From the NCBI GenBank assembly GCA_022822545.1, contig JAJEBE010000032.1:62001-126000 (forward strand): 64,000 nt of DNA, given 5' to 3'. The translations under genes were made by a program, and so were the position numbers. The notes below the pieces were generated by a model. The model was given only the letters and a program-made list of their open reading frames with translations. It had not been told where the DNA came from and did not search any database. Source of the DNA: Anaerolineae bacterium (GTDB taxonomy: Bacteria; Chloroflexota; Anaerolineae; Aggregatilineales; Phototrophicaceae). This document shows positions 33,827-42,713 of this stretch, one piece after another; within the stretch, counting starts at the first letter, position 1, and each line of letters opens with the position of its first letter.

Positions 33827-34543
33827 ATGGGTGGTGATGTATTAGCAAACTTGGGCATAAACCCCGGTCTGTTGTTGATCTGGGCAATCGCGTTCGTCGT
33901 GCTCTACACAGTAATGACGCGCTTCATCTATGATCCGCTGACCAATGTTTTGAATCAGCGGCGCAACCGTATCGCCAAAGGCCTGGAAGATGCGGCGGCG
34001 GCGGCGCGGGCCCGCGAAAACGCCGAGGCTGAGGCGGACAAGATCCTGGCGCAAGCGCGCAGCGAAGCGCAGAAGGTTATCGACGAAGCGCGCGGACGTG
34101 GTGAAGAGGTCGCCTCGTCCATTGAGCAAGACGCGCGTCAAGAAGCCGCCAGAATCCAGTATGACGCGCAGAATGAGGCAGTCGCGATTCGCAACCAGGA
34201 ATTGGGCAACTTGCGCGAGCAAGTGCTGAATATCTCGGTAGCGGTTGCCAGCCGCATCCTCGATGAGAGCATCAGCAAAACCAAGCAGAAATCGCTGGTC
34301 AACAGCTTCATCGCCGATCTGCCGGAAGGCGCAAAAGGCCTGGGCGGCAGCGTCGAGATCCTCAGCGCCATGCCATTGACCGCGGCGGAACAGAAGCAAG
34401 TCCAGGCGGAAGTGGGCGCCGACGAAGCCGAATTCTCGGTGGACCCCTCCATTCTGGGCGGACTCATCGTTCGTTGGTCCGGCGGCATGGTGGACGGCAG
34501 CGTCCGCTCGCAGTTAAATCAACTTGCGCGCAGCTTGAGCTAA
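33827..34543 (+). CDS. atpF: F0F1 ATP synthase subunit b fused to a delta-type C-terminal domain
   Basis: This 238-residue peripheral stalk protein has an N-terminal membrane helix (about 13-33) and an Ala/Glu/Arg-rich coiled coil to about residue 140. From about 157 the sequence matches the C-terminal domain of subunit delta: EILSAMPLTAAEQKQVQAEV, then DPSILGGLIVRWSGGMVDGSVRSQL. The delta N-terminal domain that caps the F1 alpha subunits is absent. The length and plan resemble the b subunit of N-type ATPases that lack a separate delta. No atpH, A, G, D or C follows. AAGGAGG precedes the ATG. Confidence 0.9.
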   Translation: MGGDVLANLGINPGLLLIWAIAFVVLYTVMTRFIYDPLTNVLNQRRNRIAKGLEDAAAAARARENAEAEADKILAQARSEAQKVIDEARGRGEEVASSIEQDARQEAARIQYDAQNEAVAIRNQELGNLREQVLNISVAVASRILDESISKTKQKSLVNSFIADLPEGAKGLGGSVEILSAMPLTAAEQKQVQAEVGADEAEFSVDPSILGGLIVRWSGGMVDGSVRSQLNQLARSLS

Positions 34544-34574
34544 GCTCAAACCTCGCATCATCGATATTTCTCAA

Positions 34575-34613
34575 GCGCGTCGGCTCGTATCCGGCGCGTT
34601 TGTATTTGTCATC
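34575..34613 (+). terminator. Rho-independent terminator closing the nuo-atp operon
   Basis: GCGCGTCGG and CCGGCGCG pair over about eight bases with one wobble around a 7-base loop, followed by the T-rich TTTGTATTTGTC. It starts 32 bases after the atpF stop. Confidence 0.62.
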
Positions 34614-34674
34614 GCCGGGCAAAGGTGCTTGAATTAGACTGTGAACATTCGACAGAGAGGAATGCCAGTTCGTC

Positions 34675-36228
34675 ATGGTGGCCACGCTGGGACAATTGCT
34701 TTCCGCCATTCCTGCTGATCAAATACTTACGATGACCGGCGACCTTGCCACCGAGATCCCCGCCGAGGTAGTCGAATCAAGCGGGGATGTTCGTCCCGGT
34801 GGCCTATTTGTAGCTCGCGCCGGACAATCTGCCGACGGCCACAGCTTCATCTCAGATGCCATAGCTGCCGCCGCCGCCGCGATTGTCGGTGAAATCGAAC
34901 AGCCTGACTTGCCCATCCCCTATGTTCGCGTCAAGAGTGCACAGCAAGTTCTGGGTCCGCTGTCCGCTGCTTGGCACAGTTTCCCCTCACGCAAGCTTGT
35001 CATCATCGGTGTCACCGGCACGGACGGCAAGACAACGACCTGCCATTTGCTGCACAGCATATTGAAACGAGCGCCGGGCGTCCGCGCCGGCTACATCAGC
35101 ACAATCTCTGCCGATTTCGGTGATGAAACCGCGCCCACCGGTCTGCACGTCACCACGCCGGGCGCGCCGCGCGTCCAGGCTTACCTCGCCAAAATGGTGG
35201 AGGCCGGCCTCACGCACTGCATTTTGGAAATGACCAGCCACGGCCTGGCGCAAAGCCGGCTCAATGGCGTCGATATTGATATCGCTGTATTAACGAATGT
35301 CATGCACGAGCATCTCGATTATCACGGCAGTTGGGAGAATTACCGCAACGCCAAGGCGATCATGTTTCAAATGCTGGGTCAAACTCGCCGCAAGCCAAAT
35401 CTGCCGAAGACGGCAGTCATCAACGCCGATGATCCTTCCGCCGAGTTCTTCTGCGCGATTCCCGCTGACCGTACCTTGTTGTACAGCATCAAAAGCGATT
35501 CGGATTTCCGCGCCACCGCGATCGTTCATCGCGCGGCCAGGACGTCCTTCAATGTTGCTGATCAGCGGATCGCCATGAGCTTGATGGGAGACTTCAACAT
35601 CTCCAACACTCTGGCGGCGGTCAGCGCGGCGCAGGCCCTCGGTGTGGATTGGGAGGTCATCAAGCGGGGTATAGCCGCGGCGGAGCTGATTCCGGGACGA
35701 ATGGAAGTTATCGACGAAGGGCAAGAATTCATCGCCATGGTTGATTTCGCGCATACCCCCAATGCGCTCAAGCGGGCGCTGGAAGCGGGACGAAGCATGT
35801 TGAAGCCCGGCAAGCGCTTGATCGCCGTCTTCGGCAGCGCTGGCCTGCGCGATGTCGAAAAGCGTCGGCTTATGGCGGAGACAGCGGCGCGGCTTGCAGA
35901 CATCATTGTGCTCACAGCGGAAGATCCGCGGACCGAATCGCTGGACGATATCCTTGATATGATGGCAGTTGGCTGCCTGGCGCAGGGTGGCGTCGAAGGA
36001 GAGACTTTCTTCCGCGTGCCCGACCGCGGCGACGCGATATTCCGCGCCTGCCAATTAGCGGAGCCGGGTGATCTGGTGATGGCTTGCGGCAAGGGCCACG
36101 AGCAAAGCATGTGCTTCGGCAAGACTGAACATCCCTGGGATGACCGCGAGGCGATGCGGGCGGCCTTGCGTGGCGCGCCCCTTTCCACTCTGCCAACCGC
36201 TGAGAGAGAATCGTATGCGCCGGATTGA
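34675..36228 (+). CDS. murE: Mur ligase, MurE-type UDP-MurNAc-tripeptide synthetase
   Basis: A 517-residue ATP-dependent amide ligase that adds the third amino acid to the peptidoglycan stem. It has an N-terminal UDP-MurNAc-binding domain (VRPGGLFVARAGQSADGH), the P-loop VTGTDGKTTTCHLL near residue 115-128 and the central LNGVDIDIAVLTNVMHEHLDYHG. The C-terminal domain has VDFAHTPNALKRALE. The amino-acid selectivity loop, DNPR in diaminopimelate enzymes, reads EDPRTES. The specificity (mDAP, Orn or Lys) is therefore not certain. The start is ATG 34675. The next gene overlaps by 14 bases. Confidence 0.88.
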   Translation: MVATLGQLLSAIPADQILTMTGDLATEIPAEVVESSGDVRPGGLFVARAGQSADGHSFISDAIAAAAAAIVGEIEQPDLPIPYVRVKSAQQVLGPLSAAWHSFPSRKLVIIGVTGTDGKTTTCHLLHSILKRAPGVRAGYISTISADFGDETAPTGLHVTTPGAPRVQAYLAKMVEAGLTHCILEMTSHGLAQSRLNGVDIDIAVLTNVMHEHLDYHGSWENYRNAKAIMFQMLGQTRRKPNLPKTAVINADDPSAEFFCAIPADRTLLYSIKSDSDFRATAIVHRAARTSFNVADQRIAMSLMGDFNISNTLAAVSAAQALGVDWEVIKRGIAAAELIPGRMEVIDEGQEFIAMVDFAHTPNALKRALEAGRSMLKPGKRLIAVFGSAGLRDVEKRRLMAETAARLADIIVLTAEDPRTESLDDILDMMAVGCLAQGGVEGETFFRVPDRGDAIFRACQLAEPGDLVMACGKGHEQSMCFGKTEHPWDDREAMRAALRGAPLSTLPTAERESYAPD

Positions 36229-37903
36229 CTGGCTGGCGGTGACCGTCTTGCTGCTCTTCGCCGCGGGCTTGCGCATCCTCGGCATCAGCTTCGGACGCTT
36301 GGATCCGGTCTACTTTCCGTCATACGCGCCCTTCGGCATGGTGCACGAACAAATCCCGATTCATCCGGACGAATTCTTCAGTGTTGGCGTGCCAGTGAAT
36401 ATGGCGCTGCGGAATCGCTTGAATCCAGAAGTCTTCTATTATCCCTCGTTCATAATAAACACGAATTTTGTTTTGATTCAACTCACTGGGGCGCTCGAGG
36501 GGCAATCCCTGGCGGATCGTGAAGGCAAATCTCTGCGAGCTTTTGCCGATTTCCCACTGTATGTATTCTCGCGGATGTATTCTGTTTTTGGCGGGATGCT
36601 GCAAGTTGCCTGTGCCTATGCCATAACAAGAATGATGGCAAATCGCTTTGCCGCTCTTAGCGCAGGTTTGTTGGTAGCTGTTTCTTACACGCTGGTGCAG
36701 CATGCGCACTATATCAAACCCGGCTCACTAGCGACCGGCTGGATGATGTTCGCCGCCTGGGCTTGCTTCGCTGCCTTACACGCGCGCGGACAAGGCAGGC
36801 GCAAACTTCTACTCCTGCTTGCCGGCGTTGTAACCGGTTTGGCAGCAACCACGCGTTACAATGCCCTCGCGGTGTCGCCGCTGCTTTTTTGCACCGGCCT
36901 TCTTCTGATGTATCGCCATCGCTCAGCTCGGACCGCGCGCCAAGTCATGCTCAGTTGGCTGTTGGTCCCGATCTTCTTCGTGATCGGCAGCCCATATGTC
37001 CTGCGCGACTTTGAGCACTTCTCGCGAGAGTTCACTTATGTCGTAGGCTCATATACGAATGCGGCCGACGATAGCGTCGACTACTTTGTGGTAGATCATA
37101 CAAGCGGTCTTGCGCATCTGATATTGTACGCCGGGCTTATGTCCCTGGGCATATGGGCGTTGGCAATGGCCGCGTTGTCACTTTTCGCCGCGTGGAAAGA
37201 ACGGCCACAAAAAGACCGCCTCAATCGCAATTCGCTGAGTCTTGGAGTAATCCTGATCTGCTCCGTGATCCTGCCATACGCCTTGGTCGCTCTGCGTACG
37301 ATTCGACTGCGGAGCGACACTCTGCTTTTGCTCATTCTGCCTTTTGTCGCTATCCTTTCCGGTATTGGCGCTGATTGGCTTTTGCGTCGCATCCATTTGC
37401 CAACGCGATTGACTATGCCTGTCATGGCCCTCATCCTGATCGTTCAGCCGCTTGTCTTTTCGGTCCAGGTGGTGAGAATGTTCAAGCAGCCCGATACGCG
37501 GAATATCATGCTGCAGTGGATTCACGAGAACATCCCACGCGGCTCGAGATTCTTTCTGAATGGGCCCTATAATGTGCCGCTTGACGAAGCGATATACCCC
37601 AGCGATCAGCAATTCCTCATTTATGCCGCAACTTTGCCCGCGGCAACCGACTATGACTATATGATCTTCTCGGACGTCTTGGCTTTCGACATCCTGCGCT
37701 CACAAGCTATCGTGCCTCCCGAAGTTGTCGAGCAGCAACGTAAATATCTGCTGCTTCTCGACCAGACCTATCGACGCGTCGCAGAAATCCAGCGCCCCGC
37801 CTGGCCAGGTTCCGAAGTAATGGTAAACATGGCGGCTCATTGGCACAATCCGACGCTTATACTCTACTGCGTCAATCCCTCGCTCTGTGAGCCAGGGCAA
37901 TAA
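36215..37903 (+). CDS. Polytopic membrane glycosyltransferase (GT39/PMT-like)
   Basis: From ATG 36215 (GAGAGAGAA upstream; 562 residues) the protein has about ten hydrophobic helices. The first extracytoplasmic loop contains HPDEFF, matching the acidic D/E motif of PMT/ArnT-type enzymes that use polyprenyl-phosphate sugars. GLAATTRYNALAVSPLLF in the middle is also typical. The soluble C-terminal part includes NIMLQWIHENIPRGSRFFLNGP. The acceptor is unknown. It is translationally coupled to murE by a 14-base overlap, and glycosyltransferase genes follow, so a cell-surface glycan role is likely. The track start at 36140 is rejected. Confidence 0.8.
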   Translation: MRRIDWLAVTVLLLFAAGLRILGISFGRLDPVYFPSYAPFGMVHEQIPIHPDEFFSVGVPVNMALRNRLNPEVFYYPSFIINTNFVLIQLTGALEGQSLADREGKSLRAFADFPLYVFSRMYSVFGGMLQVACAYAITRMMANRFAALSAGLLVAVSYTLVQHAHYIKPGSLATGWMMFAAWACFAALHARGQGRRKLLLLLAGVVTGLAATTRYNALAVSPLLFCTGLLLMYRHRSARTARQVMLSWLLVPIFFVIGSPYVLRDFEHFSREFTYVVGSYTNAADDSVDYFVVDHTSGLAHLILYAGLMSLGIWALAMAALSLFAAWKERPQKDRLNRNSLSLGVILICSVILPYALVALRTIRLRSDTLLLLILPFVAILSGIGADWLLRRIHLPTRLTMPVMALILIVQPLVFSVQVVRMFKQPDTRNIMLQWIHENIPRGSRFFLNGPYNVPLDEAIYPSDQQFLIYAATLPAATDYDYMIFSDVLAFDILRSQAIVPPEVVEQQRKYLLLLDQTYRRVAEIQRPAWPGSEVMVNMAAHWHNPTLILYCVNPSLCEPGQ

Positions 37904-37981
37904 TCTGGCTGTACAAAGAAGTAAAATGTCATCATCGCTTCTATGGTAAAATCGTTACAAGACAGTGGTACCGAGGCAAAC

Positions 37982-38887
37982 GTGCGCGATCTCGGCATAG
38001 TTATCGTCAACTGGAATACCTGCGAATTGCTACGTCGCTGTTTGGACACAGTCTTTGCCAGCGCCGGCGACATCACGTTCCGCGCGGTTGTCGTCGATAA
38101 CGCGTCTGACGATGATAGCGTCGCCATGGTCAAGCGGTTCTTCCCGCAGGTTGAACTCATCGCCAACTGTGAAAATGTGGGCTATCCTCGTGGCAACAAC
38201 ATCGGATTGCGCCACTTGGGTTATCGGGCGGCAGGCGATGTTGAGGCATCGGCCCCCCGTTACGCCCTGCTCCTGAATCCTGATACCGAGCTGCCGTCCA
38301 ACGCCTTGGCCGGGATGGTACAATTCATGGATTCTCGAACGGAAGTCGGGGTCGCAGGCCCCAAACTTGTTCTGGCGGATGGCAGTCTGGATAAAGCCTG
38401 CCGCCGTGGTTTCCCGACGCCCATGGTCAGCTTTTATCACTACTCCGGTCTTGCGAAGCGCTTCCCACGAAATCCTCGCTTTGGCCGTTACAACATGACA
38501 TTCGCGGACGAAGACGAGGAACTCGAGGTCGATTCTGTCGTCGGCGCCTATATGCAAGTGCGCGCATCGGCCATAAAGAAAGTCGGCCTCCTGGACGAAT
38601 CCTTCTTTATGTACGGCGAGGATATCGATTGGGCTTTCCGCGTCAAACAAGCGGGCTACAAGGTCTGGTATCATCCGGCCGTCACCGTGCGGCATGTCAA
38701 ACGCGCCGCCAGCCGCATGAACCCCAGAGCGCAATTTGAATTCTGGCGCGCCATGCTCATCTTTTATCGCAAGCACTTCCGGCGTTCGACTGTCCTGCCC
38801 GTCCACCTGATGATTCTGGCAGCGCTCTTGCTTAAGGGAGGTCCTGGTTTATGGCAGGAAATCCGCAATCCGACAGCTACACAATAA
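37982..38887 (+). CDS. GT2 family glycosyltransferase (rhamnosyltransferase-like)
   Basis: This cytoplasmic GT-A-fold transferase opens with LGIVIVNWNTCELLRRCLDTV, has the nucleotide-sugar DNASDDDSV, and YALLLNPDTELP as the DxD-type motif. GEDIDWAFRVKQAGYKVWYHP follows, carrying the catalytic ED. I favour the GTG start at 37982 (301 residues) because CGAGG lies five bases upstream and homologues begin here. ATG 37943 has no RBS and its TGGTAAAAT context looks like an extended -10 element. The gene overlaps the next by 37 bases. Confidence 0.85.
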   Translation: MRDLGIVIVNWNTCELLRRCLDTVFASAGDITFRAVVVDNASDDDSVAMVKRFFPQVELIANCENVGYPRGNNIGLRHLGYRAAGDVEASAPRYALLLNPDTELPSNALAGMVQFMDSRTEVGVAGPKLVLADGSLDKACRRGFPTPMVSFYHYSGLAKRFPRNPRFGRYNMTFADEDEELEVDSVVGAYMQVRASAIKKVGLLDESFFMYGEDIDWAFRVKQAGYKVWYHPAVTVRHVKRAASRMNPRAQFEFWRAMLIFYRKHFRRSTVLPVHLMILAALLLKGGPGLWQEIRNPTATQ

Positions 38888-40323
38888 ATCCTCGGCCGAT
38901 ACGCTTGAGCGTGGATCATCTCAAGGCGACTTCCACGCTGACGCTCCTGCTATCGGACCTCTTCATGCTCGTGGTCGCTTTCATCGTGAGCTACCAGGCG
39001 CGCGAAGTCTTGCCATTTTTCCCACGACCAGAAGAGCAGCCGCCGCTGCCGACATATTTGCCGACAATCGTCCTGCACAGCGTGACCGTGATCGTGATGT
39101 TTTATTTCTCTCAACTCTATCATCTGAAACGCGCTTTCAGCCGCATCGACCAATTGCGCCGTGTTGTCGGTGTGGTCACGCTAGGTACGCTGCTTGCGAG
39201 CGGCACCCAGGAATTCCTGCTGCAGAATACAACCTTGGACACGCTCTACCCGCGGAGCCTGCTCTTCTACGTCTGGTTCTTCAGCCTGATGTTCATGGTG
39301 GCCGGGCGGGAACTCCATCGCCGCTTCTGGACCTTCATGCGCCGGCGCGGGGTCATCAGGGATAACCTGCTCGTCGTCGGCGAAGGTGACATCGCGCACA
39401 AAATTATTGACCACGTGCGCAACAACCCGGAGCTCGGCTATCACATTGTTGGCATCGTCACCGCGGAAGAGAAGCAGGGCGATATGCTTGGCTTTCCGTA
39501 TATCGGCGCTTACTATGATATCCCGCGCCTCATTGACGATATGCAAGTCGAGCAAGTCATTGTCGCCCTTTCCGATTACCGCCGCGGTGAACTGGTCAAT
39601 CTGATCAATCTCTGCCAGCGCGGCAAAGTCGATATCAAAGTCTATCCCGATCTCTTTTCCTATATGGCGGGCGATCTTAATGTTGACGATCTCGGCGGCA
39701 CTCCGCTGCTCACCGTGCGTGATATTGCACTGCGTGGCTGGAAGCTCAGCCTCAAGCGCGCCCTGGATCTCTGTGGCGCAACTATCGGCTTGATCCTGCT
39801 TTCGCCATTCATGCTGGTCACAGCGCTCCTGATTCGCTTGGAATCGAGTGGCTCCGTCTTCTATTGGCAGACGCGCATGGGCCTGGATGGCCGGTCCTTT
39901 CCCATGATCAAGTTCCGGTCAATGCGCGCGGATGCCGAATCCAGCGGGCGGACCTGGACGGTGGAGAATGATGAGCGGGTGACGCGCTTGGGTCACCACA
40001 TGCGGCGGAGCAATTGGGATGAGATTCCACAACTGATCAACGTTCTCCTGGGCCACATGAGTCTGGTCGGTCCACGCCCGGAGCGGCCTATGTACGTCCA
40101 GCAATTCCGCCAGCAAATCCCGGACTACATGGTGCGCCACCGCGAGAAGTCTGGCATGACTGGCTGGGCGCAGATCAATGGACTGCGCGGCGATACTTCA
40201 ATCGCGGAGCGCACGGAAGCCGATCGCTTCTACGTCGAAAACTGGTCGCTCTGGCTGGATATCGTCATCATCATTCGCACGATCTGGCAGTCAATCACTC
40301 GCTCCAATCCCAACGCCTACTGA
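38851..40323 (+). CDS. Polyprenyl glycosylphosphotransferase (WbaP/WcaJ type)
   Basis: A 490-residue membrane enzyme that starts a lipid-linked glycan by moving a sugar phosphate from a UDP-sugar to undecaprenyl phosphate. N-terminal helices (about 33-125) precede a CoA-binding-like Rossmann domain (NLLVVGEGDIAHKIIDHV). A re-entrant helix (DLCGATIGLILLSPFMLV) leads to the catalytic domain, with MIKFRSMRADAE, RRSNWDEIPQLINVLLG and LVGPRPERP. It opens with overlap into the GT2 gene, so they work in the same exopolysaccharide or glycan pathway. Confidence 0.92.
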   Translation: MAGNPQSDSYTINPRPIRLSVDHLKATSTLTLLLSDLFMLVVAFIVSYQAREVLPFFPRPEEQPPLPTYLPTIVLHSVTVIVMFYFSQLYHLKRAFSRIDQLRRVVGVVTLGTLLASGTQEFLLQNTTLDTLYPRSLLFYVWFFSLMFMVAGRELHRRFWTFMRRRGVIRDNLLVVGEGDIAHKIIDHVRNNPELGYHIVGIVTAEEKQGDMLGFPYIGAYYDIPRLIDDMQVEQVIVALSDYRRGELVNLINLCQRGKVDIKVYPDLFSYMAGDLNVDDLGGTPLLTVRDIALRGWKLSLKRALDLCGATIGLILLSPFMLVTALLIRLESSGSVFYWQTRMGLDGRSFPMIKFRSMRADAESSGRTWTVENDERVTRLGHHMRRSNWDEIPQLINVLLGHMSLVGPRPERPMYVQQFRQQIPDYMVRHREKSGMTGWAQINGLRGDTSIAERTEADRFYVENWSLWLDIVIIIRTIWQSITRSNPNAY

Positions 40324-40337
40324 ACAGGAACACGGCA

Positions 40338-40667
40338 ATGGATCTCCACACTCTCACACAAGCTATGTATGACTTTGTGGAAAGCAAGGGCTGGCTCGCT
40401 GAAGATTCTCCCAAACAGCAAACGCAAAGGAATCTGGCGATTTCGCTCGTATTGGAAGCTTCCGAAGTACTCGAGCATTTTCAGTGGCGCGAAGAGACTG
40501 ATAACCCTGAGGAATTGGCAGAGGAACTGGCGGACGTCATGCTCTATCTAATGCAGTTGGCGAGCTTCAATGGCATTGACCTGGGCCAAGCCGTAATGGC
40601 CAAGCTGGATAAGAACTACGCGCGCGATTGGCAAGACGGCTCGAATTCGCCCGCATCATCGCCTTGA
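40338..40667 (+). CDS. MazG-like nucleotide pyrophosphohydrolase
   Basis: This 109-residue all-alpha NTP pyrophosphatase of the MazG/RS21-C6 group has the metal-binding EASEVLEHFQW (E-x3-E type) and EELADVMLYLMQLA (ExxD) motifs, with DLGQAVMAKLDKNYARDW at the C-terminus. It hydrolyses dCTP or non-canonical NTPs to NMP and PPi, so it acts as a house-cleaning enzyme. It starts 14 bases after the glycosylphosphotransferase and probably ends that operon. Confidence 0.88.
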   Translation: MDLHTLTQAMYDFVESKGWLAEDSPKQQTQRNLAISLVLEASEVLEHFQWREETDNPEELAEELADVMLYLMQLASFNGIDLGQAVMAKLDKNYARDWQDGSNSPASSP

Positions 40668-40683
40668 CCCGTCTCTGTCCAAC

Positions 40684-40712
40684 GAAATGGGCAACTTCTG
40701 CGCCCATTTCTG
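40684..40712 (+). terminator. Hairpin after the MazG-like gene
   Basis: GAAATGGGC and GCCCATTTC form a perfect 9-base stem with a 9-base loop, 16 bases after the stop. The T-rich tract downstream is short (TCTG, later TCTATTATTC), so termination is likely but not certain. It separates the envelope operon from proS. Confidence 0.5.
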
Positions 40713-40795
40713 TACGGTCTATTATTCTGCGTAACCCGAACTATAATACCTTGCGCTTTGCGAAGAGGCCGTCGTCTGCCTTAGACAGATGGCAG

Positions 40796-40801
40796 TATAA
40801 T
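40796..40801 (+). promoter_or_regulatory. -10 element (TATAAT) before proS
   Basis: TATAAT lies 50 bases upstream of proS in the context AGTATAATTCGC, which is identical to that of the perfect promoter at 52170-52198. No clear -35 is seen. Confidence 0.4.
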
Positions 40802-40850
40802 TCGCGGCCGCTGTATTTCAGCAGAGAATCACCGAAGAGGAATTCCATAT

Positions 40851-42293
40851 ATGTCTGAACAGGCTGTCACCGCCCAAAGCGAAGATTTCTCCCGCTGGTA
40901 CAACGAGATTGTCTACCGGGCTGATCTCGCCGCGCCCAGCCCGGTCCGCGGCTGTGTCATCATCAAGCCCTATGGCTATGAAATCTGGGAAGGCATCAAA
41001 GCTGGCTTGGACCGCCGCTTCAAAGTCACCGGTCATCAGAATGCATACTTTCCTCTCTTCATCCCGGAAAGTTATATCCAGCGCGAAGCGCAACACGTCG
41101 AAGGCTTCAGCCCCGAATTGGCTGTCGTCACTCATGCCGGCGGCAAAGAATTGGAGGAGCCGCTCGTCGTCCGCCCCACATCGGAAACGGTCATCGGTGA
41201 AGCCTTTAGCGACTGGATCCAATCCTATCGCGATTTACCGCTGTTGATCAACCAATGGGCAAATGTTGTGCGCTGGGAGTTGCGGACGCGTCCCTTCCTG
41301 CGCACGGCCGAATTCCTCTGGCAGGAAGGCCACACCGCTCACGCCACCCATGATGAAGCCGAAGAAGAAACCATGCAGATGCTAGATATCTACGCCGATT
41401 TCGCTATCAACGACGCCGCTATTCCGGTCATTAAGGGCGAGAAAAGCCGCCTGGAACGCTTCGCCGGCGCCCTGCGCACCTACACCATTGAAGCCATGAT
41501 GCGCGATCGGCGCGCTCTGCAATGCGGCACGAGCCATAATCTTGGCCAGAACTTCGCCAAAGCCTTTGATATTCGTTACCTGGCGGAGAGCAACAATCAG
41601 GAATACTGCTGGACTACTTCCTGGGGTTTGAGCACCAGAATGGTCGGCGCCGTCGTCATGACCCACGGTGACGACAAGGGGCTGCGCTTGCCGCCGAAGC
41701 TGGCGCCATATCAAGTCGTCATCGTGCCCATCTACAAAAATGACAGTCAACGTAGCGCCGTTATGGAGGCGGTCGAACGTCTGCAAGGAACGCTGGATGG
41801 CGCGGGCATTCGTGTGCACGTCGATAACAGAGAAGGGCAGTCGCCCGGCTTCAAATTCAACGACTGGGAAATGCGCGGCGTACCGGTGCGGATGGAAATT
41901 GGTCCAAAAGATGTGCAAAACAATAACGCGGTATTGGCGCGGCGCGATGTCCTGGGCCGTCAAGGCAAGCAATTCATCTCGCAAGATGGAATACTCGAGG
42001 CCGCGCAATCACTCTTGGCGGACATTCAAGCCAGTCTGCTGGAGGATGCCCGCGCTTTTCGCGACGCTCATATCACGGATGTTTCCACGTATGACGAACT
42101 GCGCGCTGTCATTGAAGAAGGGGATTGGGCGCGCGCTCACTGGGATGGTTCAGACGCCGATGAACTGGCTGTGAAAGACGACACCGGCGCCACGATCCGC
42201 TGTTTCCCCTTTGAGCAACAACCCGCGCCAGGCGTCTGTGTGATGACCGGACGCAAGACAGGACGTGTGGCGCTCTTCGCTAAAGCTTATTGA
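40851..42293 (+). CDS. proS: Prolyl-tRNA synthetase, archaeal/eukaryote-like short type
   Basis: The 480-residue class II synthetase charges tRNA-Pro. Features include the eukaryote/archaeal-type N-terminal opening (FSRWYNEIVYRADLA), motif 2-like RPFLRTAEFLWQEGHTAHAT, GTSHNLGQNFAKAFDI, and the anticodon-binding domain beginning APYQVVIVPIY. There is no bacterial editing (INS) insertion. A C-terminal zinc/dimer domain ends in the tyrosine (FAKAY*), as is typical for this type. GAAGAGG is the RBS. Confidence 0.95.
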   Translation: MSEQAVTAQSEDFSRWYNEIVYRADLAAPSPVRGCVIIKPYGYEIWEGIKAGLDRRFKVTGHQNAYFPLFIPESYIQREAQHVEGFSPELAVVTHAGGKELEEPLVVRPTSETVIGEAFSDWIQSYRDLPLLINQWANVVRWELRTRPFLRTAEFLWQEGHTAHATHDEAEEETMQMLDIYADFAINDAAIPVIKGEKSRLERFAGALRTYTIEAMMRDRRALQCGTSHNLGQNFAKAFDIRYLAESNNQEYCWTTSWGLSTRMVGAVVMTHGDDKGLRLPPKLAPYQVVIVPIYKNDSQRSAVMEAVERLQGTLDGAGIRVHVDNREGQSPGFKFNDWEMRGVPVRMEIGPKDVQNNNAVLARRDVLGRQGKQFISQDGILEAAQSLLADIQASLLEDARAFRDAHITDVSTYDELRAVIEEGDWARAHWDGSDADELAVKDDTGATIRCFPFEQQPAPGVCVMTGRKTGRVALFAKAY

Positions 42294-42421
42294 GTTTATC
42301 GTGTCCAATCTATTCCGGTCCCAAGCTCAACTCGGCTGGCCTCATAGAGCGCTTGTTATTCGGCGCCATTGGGAACGCTACCGCGCAATAAGTCAGAACG
42401 AGAATCAATATATTGTGAAAA

Positions 42422-42450
42422 TTGACACAATTGCATTTCTCCTGTACAAT
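42422..42450 (+). promoter_or_regulatory. Strong sigma70 promoter upstream of the NYN gene
   Basis: A perfect TTGACA, a 17-base spacer and TACAAT. The implied transcript start near 42457 leaves a leader of about 255 bases before ATG 42714. The 420-base gap (42294-42713) otherwise contains the TGTACA cluster and an unused GGAGGAAAG at about 42552-42560 with no start codon after it. Confidence 0.7.
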
Positions 42451-42496
42451 AGTTGGTGGTAGTCATAGTATGTACAAAAGTGTCACCTAATGTACA
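42443..42496. repeat. Cluster of three TGTACA palindromes over the NYN promoter
   Basis: The self-complementary hexamer TGTACA occurs at 42443, 42471 and 42491 (each followed by A). The first overlaps the -10 element and the others lie just downstream of the start site. The arrangement suits repressor binding sites, though no regulator is identified. Confidence 0.4.
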
Positions 42497-42713
42497 ATTC
42501 ATTTGCCGCAGGGTTGCGATCATGTGACTCATGCAAGTTGAAAACCCGCGCGGAGGAAAGACACGCTACTACTTAATCGTTCTTGAAAGATGATATGACA
42601 TTTTGCCAAAGCATATATCGTAAACTGATCACCCATGCGCATCCATGGAAGCATCTAGATGTGCGTCTTCGCGCGTTTCTGCGATTTGGCGCTGCATCTC
42701 TTCGGACAAAATT

